The notes beneath the pieces are model-generated. The model did no database searches and was not told where the DNA came from. It saw only the letters and a list, made by a program, of their open reading frames with translations. Below, piece by piece: positions 7,947 to 16,959 of a stretch of 64,000 nt of DNA. Each line of letters begins with the position of its first letter. Position 1 is the stretch's first letter. Made by a program: the position numbers and the translations under genes. The stretch spans positions 310,001-374,000 of the forward strand of contig CAVRFX010000026.1 of assembly GCA_963720645.1 (NCBI GenBank), given 5' to 3'. The stretch comes from RYN-230 sp963720645 (lineage in GTDB: Bacteria > Actinomycetota > Actinomycetes > Streptosporangiales > Streptosporangiaceae).

Positions 7947-9143
7947 GGTTACCGCCGCGTCCCGCACGGGCACGTCGGGATCAGCCAGCCGCGCCGTGTC
8001 CACGGCGTGCCCCGCTTCCATCAGGCGGCGCCCCTGCAGGATGTCCCGGGGCCGTCCCACGGTGAGCACGGCGACCAGCCGGTCCGGGCCCGCCGTGGCT
8101 GACACCCAGCACGCCGCCCAGCGCTCCCCGGCTGGATCCCCCCGCCAGATGAGGCGGTCTTCACGTTCATGGTGCCCCACGTACTGGACCATCCGGCCGA
8201 ATTGCTCCGACCAGAAGTACGGCACCGGGTCGTAGTCCCGTTCGGCGCCGAGCACATTAGCCGCCGCCACGGTGGGCGAATGCAGGGCGGTGTCCCAGTG
8301 CTCCACCCGCAGCCGCCGGCCGTAGCGGGCGGACCAGAAGGCCGCGCAGTCCCCGGCCGCATAGACACCCGCCATCGAGGTGCGGAGCTGGCCGTCCACG
8401 ACGATCCCGTTGCCCAGATCCACCCCGGAACCATGCAGCCATCCGGTGTTCGGCCGGACCCCGACCGCGGTCACGACCAGATCGGCCTCCAGCCAGCCGC
8501 CGCCGGGCAGGGCCACGCCGCCATCCTCGATCGATTCCACCGGCTGGCCCAGCCGCAGGTCCACCCCGGCCCCGGCGTACCAGGGCACCATCGTCGCGCC
8601 GGCCGTCTCACCAAGGGCCGCGGCCGCGGGGGTGGCGGCCGCTTCCAGCACGGTCACGGCGCACCCGCGGGCTGCGGCGGCGGTGGCGAGCTCGGCGCCG
8701 ATCCACCCGGCCCCGACGATGGCCAGCCGGGTGCCTTTCTCGAGCCGGGCCCGGATCGCGAGGGCATCGTCCACGGTGCGCAGCACATGCTGCCGGCCCG
8801 GCCCGGGCAGCAGGACCGGGGCGGCCCCCGTCGCCACGATCAGGCGGTCGAACGGGTACTCGCCGCGGTCGCTGCGCACTGCCAGCCCGTCCAGCCCGGT
8901 GGCGGCCTCGCCGAGCCGCAGTCCGAGGCGGAGGGCGGCCGCGTCGGTCTCCAGCGACGTCGAGTCGAGCTCGCCCATCATCAGCTTCTTGGACAGGGGC
9001 GGCCGGTCGTAGGGCGGATGGGGCTCCGCGCCCAGCATGGTGATCTGCCCGGCGTAATCCCGAGCCCGGAGCTCTCCTGCCGCGCGCGAGCCTGCCAGCC
9101 CGCCGCCCACGATGACTACCCGCTCGATCTGCACGAGCACCAA
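7944..9143 (-). CDS. FAD-dependent NAD(P)H / ferredoxin-type reductase
   Basis: 399-residue pyridine-nucleotide disulfide oxidoreductase of the ferredoxin reductase subfamily. Seen: FAD-binding VVIVGGGLAGSRAAGELR at the N-terminus, PPYDRPPLSKK, the NAD-binding loop LAIVGAGWIGAELA mid-protein, and the second FAD motif GVYAAGDCAAF. C-terminal domain has the usual VEHWDTALH. Probably delivers electrons to a ferredoxin or oxygenase encoded elsewhere; no partner is adjacent. Isolated from neighbours by a repeat array downstream. Confidence 0.88.
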   Translation of the reverse strand: MVLVQIERVVIVGGGLAGSRAAGELRARDYAGQITMLGAEPHPPYDRPPLSKKLMMGELDSTSLETDAAALRLGLRLGEAATGLDGLAVRSDRGEYPFDRLIVATGAAPVLLPGPGRQHVLRTVDDALAIRARLEKGTRLAIVGAGWIGAELATAAAARGCAVTVLEAAATPAAAALGETAGATMVPWYAGAGVDLRLGQPVESIEDGGVALPGGGWLEADLVVTAVGVRPNTGWLHGSGVDLGNGIVVDGQLRTSMAGVYAAGDCAAFWSARYGRRLRVEHWDTALHSPTVAAANVLGAERDYDPVPYFWSEQFGRMVQYVGHHEREDRLIWRGDPAGERWAACWVSATAGPDRLVAVLTVGRPRDILQGRRLMEAGHAVDTARLADPDVPVRDAAVT

Positions 9144-9508
9144 GGCTAGAGGTCAACGTCATGATCTGGCGCAGCCGCAGCCCCTGAGCGACCCCGAGCG
9201 GGCCTCAGCGGGCCTCAGCGGGCCTCAGGCGGCCCTGAGCGGCCCTGAGTGGGGCCCCGCCCGCCCGGCCCCGGGAACCGGCCCCGGGCGGCGCGCTTTA
9301 CGGACCGGGTGCGCGGGGCTTTCCGCCCGGGCCATATCCCGGCCGCATCCCGGCCGCCGCCCGGCCCGTCCGGCGGTGATCACAGCATCGGAGGGGAAAC
9401 TCCCAGGTGACCCGCTCGTGACGGCGGCCACCTCACTCCCGGTCACGACCCGACACCGTACAGGTGTTCCCCACGTCCCGACTGATGAGCGGCCATACAA
9501 TCGTCGCG

Positions 9509-11785
9509 ATGGACACGACGCTCGCGCGCCCACCCGTCGGCCGGCTCCTGGATGGCCGGTACCGGGTTGAGTCCCTCATTGCCACCGGCGGGATGGCCAC
9601 GGTGTACCTCGGTACCGATACCCGGCTGGACCGCACCGTGGCTCTGAAGATCATGCACGCTGAGCTGGCCAACGACGAGGATTTCGTCCGGCGGTTCGTG
9701 GGCGAGGCCCGCTCCGTGGCCCGGCTTTCCCATCCCAACGTGGTCGGCGTGTACGACCAGGGCGCTGACGGGCGCACGCTGTACCTGGCCATGGAGTACG
9801 TGCCGGGGCGCACGCTGCGCGACCTGCTGAACGAGCGGGGCAGCCTTCCCCCCCGGGAGGCCCTGGACATCATGGAGGGCGTGCTGGGCGGCCTCGGCGC
9901 CGCGCACGCCGCCGGGCTGGCGCACCGGGACGTCAAGCCGGAGAACGTCCTGCTGGGCGCGGCCCACGCGGTCAAGGTCGCGGACTTCGGCCTGGCCCGG
10001 ATGCTCGCGGGAACCAGCCACACCAAGACCGGCATGCTGATCGGCACCGCCGCCTACCTGGCGCCGGAACAAGTCTCGCAGGGGGTCGCCGACGCGCGGA
10101 CGGACGTGTACGCCGCCGGGGTCATGCTGTTCGAGATGCTCACCGGCCATCAGCCGCATACCGCGGACACGCCGCTGGCGGTGGCCTACAAGCATGTCAA
10201 CGAGGCAGTGCCGGTCCCGTCACAGCTGGTGGACGGCATCCCGCCCGCCCTGGACGACCTGGTCCTGCGGGCCACCAGCCGCAATCCTGACCTCCGCCCC
10301 GCGGACGGCGGCCAGGCCCTGCGCAGCCTCAACGAGGTGCGGCTCAGCCTCCCGCCTGCTCCCCCGGTCAGCCCGGCCGCACCGGCGGCGCCCGGCTATC
10401 CCGGCCCTGGTTATCCGGCCGCCGGCGGCTACGAGGCTCCCGCGTACCAGGACACGGCGTACCAGGACACGGGGTACCAAGACACGGGGTACCAGGCCCC
10501 CGGCTACCAGGATGCGGGCTACCAGGATCCGGCCGGTTACCAGCCGGGCAGCTGGCCTGCCCAGCCGCCCTCGTCGCAGTATGCAGATGACCTGATCCCC
10601 GGCCTCCATGCGCCCGGCGACCCGGCCCCCGGCGCGGTCCCGCCCGCCGCCGCTCCCACCAGCGTGGGCGCGGCCTTCCCCACGTCCGCTTCGTCGGCTG
10701 GCCCGGGCTCGTCCAGCGCAGCTTTTTCCGCCGCGGCCTTCGCCGCCCCGCCGGGAGAGACGCCGGCCGGGGCCACCCAGCGGGTGGATGAGGATGCCTT
10801 CCACCGGGCCGCGAACCACACCCTGGTCGTGGCGCCCGGGGCGGCCACCGGCTACGGCCGGGGCCGCGGCAGCTACGACGGCCCCCGCGAGCCCGGCCTG
10901 CAGCGCTGGCTGTTCAGCCGCCGGCTCTACTACGTGCTGGGCGGCCTGGCCGTGGTGCTCCTGGTCGGCTTGCTCGTCTGGTGGCAGTCGGCGGGCAAGT
11001 ACACCACGGTGCCGCACGTCGGCGGCCTGACCGCGAGCACCGCCCGGCTGGAGCTCCGCAACGACGGCCTGACCGTGAGGATGGGCAAGGCCCAGTTCAG
11101 CGCACAGGTGGCCAAGGGCAGCGTCATCGGCACCGACCCGGCCGTCGGGTCCCGGGTGAGCAAGGGCGGCACCGTGCTGCTCGTCGTCTCCCGGGGACCG
11201 CACATGATCCCGGTACCCCAGGTGACCGGGAACACCCTGGCCACGGCGGAAGCCTCGCTGCGGCACGCGGGCCTGATCCCGGGCAAGGTGGTCAACCAGA
11301 CATCGACCACCATCCAGAGCGGGATCGTGATCAGCACCTCCCCGGCAGCGGGCGTGTCCTGGCCGCAGAGCCGGCCCGTGTCGCTGGTGGTGAGCACCGG
11401 GCAGCCGGTGCCCAACTTCGTCGGGCAGCAGAAGGCCGTGGCCGAGCAGTGGGCGCAGGCCAACAGCGTCTCGCTGAACGAGGTGGCGGACGCGAACAGC
11501 ACCCAGCCCGCCGGGACGGTCACCCAGCAGTCGGTGACGCCAGGCAGTTCCTTCACCCCGCACCAGGTCATCACCATTGATTATTCCAATGGCCCGCAGA
11601 TGGCCAACGTGCCCAACGTGGACGGCCAGCAGGTCTCCCAGGCCGAGCAGGCGCTGACCCAGGCAGGCTTCCAGGTCAAGGTGGTCCAGGTCGGGCCGTT
11701 GAACAACGTGTTCAACTACAGCCCGTCGGGCCAGGCTCCGCAGGGCAGCACGATCACCCTGTACGTGGGTTTGCCGCACCTGTAA
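9509..11785 (+). CDS. PASTA-domain serine/threonine protein kinase (PknL/PknB type)
   Basis: 758-residue membrane receptor kinase. Kinase domain at about 15-280: GGMATVY glycine loop, VALKIM lysine, HRDVKPENVLL catalytic loop, DFGLARM and GTAAYLAPE. A Pro/Ala/Tyr-rich juxtamembrane linker with tandem YQDTG-like repeats follows (DNA 10445-10545), then one membrane segment (LYYVLGGLAVVLLVGLLVWW) and four extracellular PASTA repeats to the C-terminus. PASTA domains bind peptidoglycan or muropeptides, so a role in sensing cell-wall state is expected. ATG at 9509 places the kinase at the N-terminus. Its probable substrate, the Rv2175c-like protein, is nearby. Confidence 0.95.
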   Translation: MDTTLARPPVGRLLDGRYRVESLIATGGMATVYLGTDTRLDRTVALKIMHAELANDEDFVRRFVGEARSVARLSHPNVVGVYDQGADGRTLYLAMEYVPGRTLRDLLNERGSLPPREALDIMEGVLGGLGAAHAAGLAHRDVKPENVLLGAAHAVKVADFGLARMLAGTSHTKTGMLIGTAAYLAPEQVSQGVADARTDVYAAGVMLFEMLTGHQPHTADTPLAVAYKHVNEAVPVPSQLVDGIPPALDDLVLRATSRNPDLRPADGGQALRSLNEVRLSLPPAPPVSPAAPAAPGYPGPGYPAAGGYEAPAYQDTAYQDTGYQDTGYQAPGYQDAGYQDPAGYQPGSWPAQPPSSQYADDLIPGLHAPGDPAPGAVPPAAAPTSVGAAFPTSASSAGPGSSSAAFSAAAFAAPPGETPAGATQRVDEDAFHRAANHTLVVAPGAATGYGRGRGSYDGPREPGLQRWLFSRRLYYVLGGLAVVLLVGLLVWWQSAGKYTTVPHVGGLTASTARLELRNDGLTVRMGKAQFSAQVAKGSVIGTDPAVGSRVSKGGTVLLVVSRGPHMIPVPQVTGNTLATAEASLRHAGLIPGKVVNQTSTTIQSGIVISTSPAAGVSWPQSRPVSLVVSTGQPVPNFVGQQKAVAEQWAQANSVSLNEVADANSTQPAGTVTQQSVTPGSSFTPHQVITIDYSNGPQMANVPNVDGQQVSQAEQALTQAGFQVKVVQVGPLNNVFNYSPSGQAPQGSTITLYVGLPHL

Positions 11786-12015
11786 GCGCCCTGGGCCCGG
11801 GTAGGCGGGTTTGCCGCAGCGTTAAGCGCCCCGGGCCGGCCGTTCCAGCCCGCAGGGCCCGGCCGCACGGCCCAGCTCCCACCGCCGAGCACGCTTTACG
11901 TGCCCATTGCCTTAGGGTGGGCTTCTTCGCCTTCTTAGGCCACAAATTCCTCTTTCGTGGGTATGTCTCCAGCTGACTCTGTTTCGTTTCAGCTAAATGT
12001 CGCCGATGCACTAGT

Positions 12016-13788
12016 ATGTCCGCGCCCCATGGTTGCGCCCGCTTCAGATTGACGGGCCCAAGCCGAAGAGAAGGCCCGCTGAAGATCCAAGCGCCCGTGT
12101 TCCGCGCACCAGGACACCAGGCCGGGCCTGGCGTGCCCGGGCGCAGGGCCATGTTCCGCGCTCCCGGCCGCTCGATCGTGCTCCGCGTGGTGGCGCACCT
12201 GGCGGCCTGGCTGCCCTTCGTGATCGGCGCGGTGCGCCTTATCCGGCGTGGCTGGCGGCCGGTCGGCGACGAAGCGGCCATCGCCTTGCGGTCGTGGAAC
12301 TCGCTGACCGCCCACGGGCCGCTGGTGGGCCAGGCCACCCGGCTGGCCCACGGCGTGTTCGACCCGGGCCCCCTGGAGTACTGGCTGCTGGCGCTCCCCG
12401 TTCACCTGGACACGGTGCACGGGGTCCTCTGGGGAGCCGTGATCTGCTGCCTGGTCGCCTGCTCCCTGGCTATCGAGGCCGCCTGGTCGGTACTCGGCGC
12501 GGCCGGCGGGCTGTGCGCCAGCGGGTTCATTGTCGGCCTGGTGCTGTGGACGCCGGACATCACCCTGCCGCCGAGCTGGAATCCCTGGTTCGGCATCGTG
12601 TTCTTCACCGCGGCGCTCGCGGCGGCCTGGGCGGTGCTGTCCGGGCGCCGGGGCTGGTGGCCGGGACTGGTCGTCACGGCCTCGATCGCGGCCCAGGCTC
12701 ATCTGATGTTCACCGTGCCTTCGGGGGTCCTGGCCGTCCTGGCGCTCATCGTCGGCCTGGTGGACACGATCCGGGCCAGGTCGCGCTACTGGTGGGTGCT
12801 GATCGGCGTGGTCGCCGGCGCCGCGTGCTGGGCCGCGCCGCTCATCCAGCAGTTCACGTCCCGGAATGGGAATGGGAACCTGGGGTTGCTGTTCAGCAGC
12901 AGTGGCGGCGCCACGACCGGGACGCGGACCGGCGGCGCCTTCAGCCTCAAGGCCCTGTCCGCCGCGATGGGGCCACCTCCGCTGTGGTGGAAGTCACACC
13001 TCCAGCCCACCGCGATCTTCAACCTGATCAGTCACCGCTCAACCTGGTTCGCGGTAGCCGCGCTGATCCTGATCGCGGTGGCCGGCCTGACCGCGATCCG
13101 CCCGCTGCGCTGCCGGCCGCTGGCCTCACTCGCCGCCGTGACCCTGGTGATCAGCTTCGGATCCCTGGTGACGTATTCGAGCATCCCGGTGCACTACACC
13201 AGCCTGGGCACTCTGCCTTACCTGGTCGTCCTGCTGTTCCCGGTCGGAGTGCTGAGCTGGCTGGTGGTGGGCAGCTGGGCCGTGCTCATGGCCAGGCTTA
13301 TCTCCGGGCGGCTGGCCGCGGCCGAGCGGGTCAGGACGCGCCCGCTGGCCGCCGGCCAGGGGGCCACCCGCTGGGCAGGCGGGGCGGGCCGTCTGGCCGG
13401 GCTCGCCGCCTCGGCTCTGCTCGCCGTGGGTGTGGCGCTGATCGTCGTGCTGCAGGGACCGGTGGCCCGCCAGATCACCGACGATCCGTCCATGCCCCTC
13501 TCGGCGAGCGTATCCCGGCAGATCGCGCGGGATCTGCCGGGCCAGCGGATCGCCCTGTCGGTCTACGCTTCGGACCCGTCCACCCTCGGGCGGCTGACCC
13601 TGGGCCTGACCTGGGAGCTCACTCCGAGGGGCTTCCACGCGGAAATCAGCCGCACCCGGCTGGCCCGCGAGCTCGGGGACCGGTACGTCTACCGCGGGGG
13701 CCCCATCCCGCACGTCAGGGTCCGGGTGCGGTTCCACGGGGCCTCGGTCACGGTGACCAGGCCCACCCAGCCCGCCAGCCGCGGGTAG
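12016..13788 (+). CDS. Polytopic membrane protein, probably a glycosyltransferase-like ArnT/GT39-type protein
   Basis: 590 residues with about ten hydrophobic segments. An early PVGDEAAIALRSWN segment resembles the periplasmic acidic loop near TM1 of GT-C glycosyltransferases (D-E pair), followed by HGVFDPGPLEYWLLALPVH. No catalytic function can be assigned. The start is uncertain: ATG 12016 has no clear ribosome-binding site, and ATG 12151, just before the first membrane segment, is an alternative. Followed in the same direction by another GT-C-like gene. Confidence 0.6.
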   Translation: MSAPHGCARFRLTGPSRREGPLKIQAPVFRAPGHQAGPGVPGRRAMFRAPGRSIVLRVVAHLAAWLPFVIGAVRLIRRGWRPVGDEAAIALRSWNSLTAHGPLVGQATRLAHGVFDPGPLEYWLLALPVHLDTVHGVLWGAVICCLVACSLAIEAAWSVLGAAGGLCASGFIVGLVLWTPDITLPPSWNPWFGIVFFTAALAAAWAVLSGRRGWWPGLVVTASIAAQAHLMFTVPSGVLAVLALIVGLVDTIRARSRYWWVLIGVVAGAACWAAPLIQQFTSRNGNGNLGLLFSSSGGATTGTRTGGAFSLKALSAAMGPPPLWWKSHLQPTAIFNLISHRSTWFAVAALILIAVAGLTAIRPLRCRPLASLAAVTLVISFGSLVTYSSIPVHYTSLGTLPYLVVLLFPVGVLSWLVVGSWAVLMARLISGRLAAAERVRTRPLAAGQGATRWAGGAGRLAGLAASALLAVGVALIVVLQGPVARQITDDPSMPLSASVSRQIARDLPGQRIALSVYASDPSTLGRLTLGLTWELTPRGFHAEISRTRLARELGDRYVYRGGPIPHVRVRVRFHGASVTVTRPTQPASRG

Positions 13789-13913
13789 CGCCCGCGCCGC
13801 TCCCTCGCGTCCCGCTGGCCGGGGTGGTCTCCGACGATCTGGGTCAGCTCGTGGTGCGTTGCGGTACTGTGGCCGCCCGGGTCTCATCACACACACGCGG
13901 GAAGTGGCCAGCT

Positions 13914-15557
13914 GTGAGCGGAACCAAGGTGACGCCAGCGGCCGGCGGGTCGTCGCGCCGTGACGCCGGCGGGCCTCCCGGGCCATCTGCCCGGCGCGGC
14001 TGGTTTTCCCCTGTCGCGCTGATCATCACCGGCTTCACGGTGATCGGCCTGGGCCTGCGGCTGTTCCTGCTGAGCCGGCCGGGATACCTGCTCGGCGTCA
14101 CGCAGTACGACGACGGGCCGTACTTCGGCAGCGCGCTGCGCCTGGTCCATGGCGCGCTGCCGTACCGCGACTTCATCATCGTGCCGCCGCCGGGCATCAC
14201 GCTGCTGATGAGCCCGGCGGCGCTGCTGGCCCAGGTGACCAGCACAGCCTGGGGGATGGCGGCCGGGCGCATCCTGACCGTCGCGGCGAGTGCCGCGGGG
14301 ATCGTGCTGGTCGGCCTGCTGGCCCGGCATCGCGGCCCACTCGCCGTGGCCCTGTCCTGCGGCGTGCTGGCCATCTTCCCCGGCAGCCTGATCGCCGCGC
14401 ACACCGTCCTGCTCGAGCCCTGGCTGACCCTGTTCTGCCTGATCGGCGCCGTGACCGTGCTGGACCGTGACCAGCTGACCGGCAGCGGAAGGCGGCTGCT
14501 CTGGGGCGGGGTGGCGTTCGGGTTCGCCGGCGCCGTGGAAGTGTGGGCCATCATCCCGGTCGCGGTGGTCGCCGTGCTGCTGGCCCCGCAGATCCGCCGG
14601 GCCGCGCTCTTCGTGGCCGGGGTGGCGATCGGGTTCTGCGTCCCGGTCATCCCGTTCGCGGCGGCCGCTCCGCGCCGGTTCTACAACAGCTTCTTCGCCG
14701 CCCAGGTGTTCCGGGTCGTGCCGACCCGCACCCCGGTGGGCAAGCGGCTGCGGCTGATGAGCGGCATCGGCCAGCTGCTGCACCTCGGCACCACGGGGAC
14801 GCTCATCGCCGCGCTGGTCATCGTCATCTTCGTGGTGGCAGCGTTCATCGCGGCCTGGCGGATCGGCGGCCGCCCGCTGACCGGGCTGGACTGGTTCGTG
14901 GTGGCGACCTGCACGCTCGTGGTGGTGGCGTTCCTCTGGTACGCCCAGTTCTTCCTGCACTTCCCCGCGTTCCTGGCGCCGTTCCTGGGCCTGTCCATCG
15001 GGCTGGCCGCCGGACGGCTGGCCGGCGCCGTCACGACGGGGGACATCGAGGCTCCCGCGGCCCAGCGGAGCCCCGGTTCCTGGGCCCAGTGGGCGGTCGT
15101 GGGCCTGGCCGGCCTGGCCGTCGTGATCCTGGCCGTGCAGCAGGGCCAGTCGGACCTCAGCGTGACGCCGCGGGTCGCCCCGGCCGCGCTCCGCGCCGTG
15201 CAGCGCATCGTGCCCCCCGGCGCGTGTGTCCTCAGCGACCAGGCGTCGTTCCTCATCGCCGCGGACCGCTTCTACTCCACCACGCCGGGCTGCTCGGAGA
15301 TGGTCGACGCGATCGGGACGGATTACGCGCTGGGCCACGGCCGGGACGCCAGCACCGGGGCGGCCCGGTACCCGGCCGTCCGGGCCGCCTGGACGGGCGC
15401 GTTCCGGCATGCCCAGTACGTGTGGCTGTCGCTGCGGTTCAACCAGCGCCGGATCGCCTGGACCCCCGCCCTCCACTCGTACTTCCGGGACCACTTCACC
15501 CGGGTGTACAAGGACGGCAAGAGCGACGCCCTGTACGCACGCACCAGCCGTGGCTGA
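13914..15557 (+). CDS. GT-C fold membrane glycosyltransferase-like protein
   Basis: 547 residues, polytopic. After a 30-residue cytoplasmic tail and TM1, the first outer loop reads TQYDDGPYFGSALRLVHGALPYRDFIIVPPPG, with the Asp-Asp pair expected at the active site of polyprenyl-phosphate-sugar-dependent GT-C enzymes. Soluble C-terminal part VLSDQASFLIAADRFYSTTPGCSEMVD. Probably transfers a sugar from a lipid carrier at the outer membrane face; acceptor unknown. GTG start at 13914 leaves 125 bp after the preceding related gene, so the two may form an operon. Confidence 0.7.
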   Translation: MSGTKVTPAAGGSSRRDAGGPPGPSARRGWFSPVALIITGFTVIGLGLRLFLLSRPGYLLGVTQYDDGPYFGSALRLVHGALPYRDFIIVPPPGITLLMSPAALLAQVTSTAWGMAAGRILTVAASAAGIVLVGLLARHRGPLAVALSCGVLAIFPGSLIAAHTVLLEPWLTLFCLIGAVTVLDRDQLTGSGRRLLWGGVAFGFAGAVEVWAIIPVAVVAVLLAPQIRRAALFVAGVAIGFCVPVIPFAAAAPRRFYNSFFAAQVFRVVPTRTPVGKRLRLMSGIGQLLHLGTTGTLIAALVIVIFVVAAFIAAWRIGGRPLTGLDWFVVATCTLVVVAFLWYAQFFLHFPAFLAPFLGLSIGLAAGRLAGAVTTGDIEAPAAQRSPGSWAQWAVVGLAGLAVVILAVQQGQSDLSVTPRVAPAALRAVQRIVPPGACVLSDQASFLIAADRFYSTTPGCSEMVDAIGTDYALGHGRDASTGAARYPAVRAAWTGAFRHAQYVWLSLRFNQRRIAWTPALHSYFRDHFTRVYKDGKSDALYARTSRG

Positions 15558-15885
15558 ACGCCGGTCCCGGCCCGCCCCTCTCCCTGCAGGGCAGCTGCCG
15601 CGGATCGGCGCGCACGTCCCCGTGTCCGGCGGCTTCGCGGCCGGGCTGCGCTACGCCACCGGCATCGGGGCCGAGGCGATGCACGCCAACGACTCCAGGG
15701 ACCCGTGCGGCTCGCGCCGCGACCGGCACCAGAACATCGGCGCCGGGCGGATCGGCGTGCCGCCGTTCGGCGCGTTCCTGCGCCACCCCGCGGCCGCCGG
15801 CGTCCCGTTCGTGATCGAGACCCCGGGCCCCGGGGTGGCTCACGCCGCCGATATCGCCACCCTCCGGGGCCTTCGCGCCGGCTGA
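15550..15885 (+). pseudogene. nfo: Internally deleted endonuclease IV (Nfo) remnant
   Basis: The 111-codon frame begins like endonuclease IV (IGAHVPVSGGFAAGLRYATGIGAEA) and then jumps directly to the family C-terminus (HANDSRDPCGSRRDRH, NIGAGRIGVPPF, VPFVIETPG, HAADIATLRGL). About 160 central residues, including most zinc ligands, are absent, yet the join near 15680 keeps the frame. GTG at 15550 overlaps the end of the preceding gene. An AP-endonuclease activity is not expected. It could instead be an assembly deletion. Confidence 0.75.
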
Positions 15886-15891
15886 TGGCGG

Positions 15892-16647
15892 TTACTCCTG
15901 GTGGGAGAAGCGCTCCTCGTGCCAGGGGTCAGCGGAGTTGTGGTAGCCGCGTTCCTCCCAGAAGCCGCGCCGGTTCTCGGTGAGGTACTCCACGGCCCGC
16001 ACCCACTTCACGCTCTTCCAGCCGTACAGGTGCGGCACCACCAGCCGGATCGGGTAGCCGTGCTCCGGGGTGAGCGGGACCCCCGCGACCGCGGTCGCGA
16101 ACAGCGTGGTGTCGGTCGCGAAGTCGTGGAGGCCGATGTTGGCGCTGTAGCCGTACTCGGCCCACACCATCACGTGGGTGACCGCGCCCGCCGGCGGCGC
16201 CACGGACAGCACCTCCGCCGCGGGGATGCCCTCCCAGGCGATCCCGGGGGTCGTGCATTTGGTCACGCAGTGCAGGTCCGCGGTGACGGCGCACCGCGGC
16301 AGCCGGGTGATCCCGGCCCAGTCCCACTGGTGCTCCACGCCGGACTCGGTGGCACCCATCACCGTGAAGGTCCAGGTATCCGGGCGGAACCTGGGCACCG
16401 GGCCGTAGTGCTGCGCGGGCCAGTCCCGGCGTAGCACCTGGCCCGGCGGCAGATCCCGCCCGGCCAGGGCCTGGCCACCCGCCGCCCCGGCGAGCACCTG
16501 GCTGACCAGCGACTGCCGCCCCGCCTCCTGGCCCAGACCCTGCTGGCCCAGACCCTGCTGGCCTGGGGCTTGCTGGCCCAGCCCTGCCCGGCCGCCGTCC
16601 GGCTGACCCATTCCCTGCCCTCCTGGCTGCTCCGCGGCTTCTACCAT
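15892..16647 (-). CDS. Molybdopterin-dependent oxidoreductase, sulfite oxidase-like
   Basis: Single-domain molybdenum-cofactor protein of the sulfite oxidase/MsrP-like superfamily. Seen: TFTVMGATESGVEHQWDW, the conserved cysteine segment ADLHCVTKCTTPGIAWEGI (Cys as molybdenum ligand), WAEYGYSANIG, and TPEHGYPIRLVVPHLYGWKSVKWV. No signal peptide or TAT motif is evident, and the N-terminus is Gln/Gly-rich low complexity. Start uncertain: ATG 16647 chosen; ATG 16713 would overlap the aro leader-peptide start on the other strand. Substrate unknown. Confidence 0.8.
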   Translation of the reverse strand: MVEAAEQPGGQGMGQPDGGRAGLGQQAPGQQGLGQQGLGQEAGRQSLVSQVLAGAAGGQALAGRDLPPGQVLRRDWPAQHYGPVPRFRPDTWTFTVMGATESGVEHQWDWAGITRLPRCAVTADLHCVTKCTTPGIAWEGIPAAEVLSVAPPAGAVTHVMVWAEYGYSANIGLHDFATDTTLFATAVAGVPLTPEHGYPIRLVVPHLYGWKSVKWVRAVEYLTENRRGFWEERGYHNSADPWHEERFSHQE

Positions 16648-16711
16648 CGCACGCGGCCGAATCCCGGCACCCGGCCCCCCCGCCCTGGGCCGATGCGCTA
16701 CGCTACCTGTC

Positions 16712-16786
16712 ATGCGCCAGCAGTTTTGGTTCTGGTATGGCTACCGGCCCGGCAAGCGGACGGTCGCCCGCCAGACTCTGCGCTGA
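16712..16786 (+). CDS. Aromatic amino acid leader peptide of the DAHP synthase gene
   Basis: A 24-codon reading frame, MRQQFWFWYGYRPGKR and on to TGA at 16784-16786, has two Phe, two Trp and two Tyr codons within seven codons. It is followed 19 bp later by a perfect GC-rich hairpin plus T-run, then the DAHP synthase gene. This is the classic layout of ribosome-mediated attenuation: translation stalls when aminoacyl-tRNAs for all three aromatic end products are scarce. The ATG has no Shine-Dalgarno, so it may be leaderless. CCGGCCCGG just after the aromatic codons (16744-16752) can pair with the terminator left arm, giving a possible antiterminator. Confidence 0.8.
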   Translation: MRQQFWFWYGYRPGKRTVARQTLR

Positions 16787-16804
16787 CGCGAGCGAACTTC
16801 CAGG

Positions 16805-16833
16805 AGCCCCGGGCCGCAGGCCCGGGGCTTTTT
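16805..16833 (+). terminator. Attenuator terminator upstream of the DAHP synthase gene
   Basis: Perfect 10-bp stem (16806-16815 with 16819-16828, GCCCCGGGCC arm), 3-base loop GCA, then TTTTT (16829-16833). It sits between the aromatic leader peptide and the DAHP synthase start, and has no other upstream gene to terminate on the plus strand. Confidence 0.85.
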
Positions 16834-16886
16834 GCGTGAACGGCGCCCCGGTCCCGCACCCGGCCCCGGGAAGCAGACCCACCAGC

Positions 16887-16944
16887 GCCGCGGCTACGGC
16901 CCCGGCACCGGCTGACAACTGCCGCGGCTACGGCCCCGGCACCG
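16887..16944 (+). repeat. 24-bp direct repeat in the DAHP synthase 5' untranslated region
   Basis: An exact 24-bp sequence occurs at 16887-16910 and 16921-16944, 10 bp apart, ending 15 bp before the start codon (the ribosome-binding site GAGAAGAGGA follows). Core GGCTACGGCCCCGG. Could be an operator pair or a local duplication. Confidence 0.85.
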
Positions 16945-16959
16945 AGAGAAGAGGACCCC

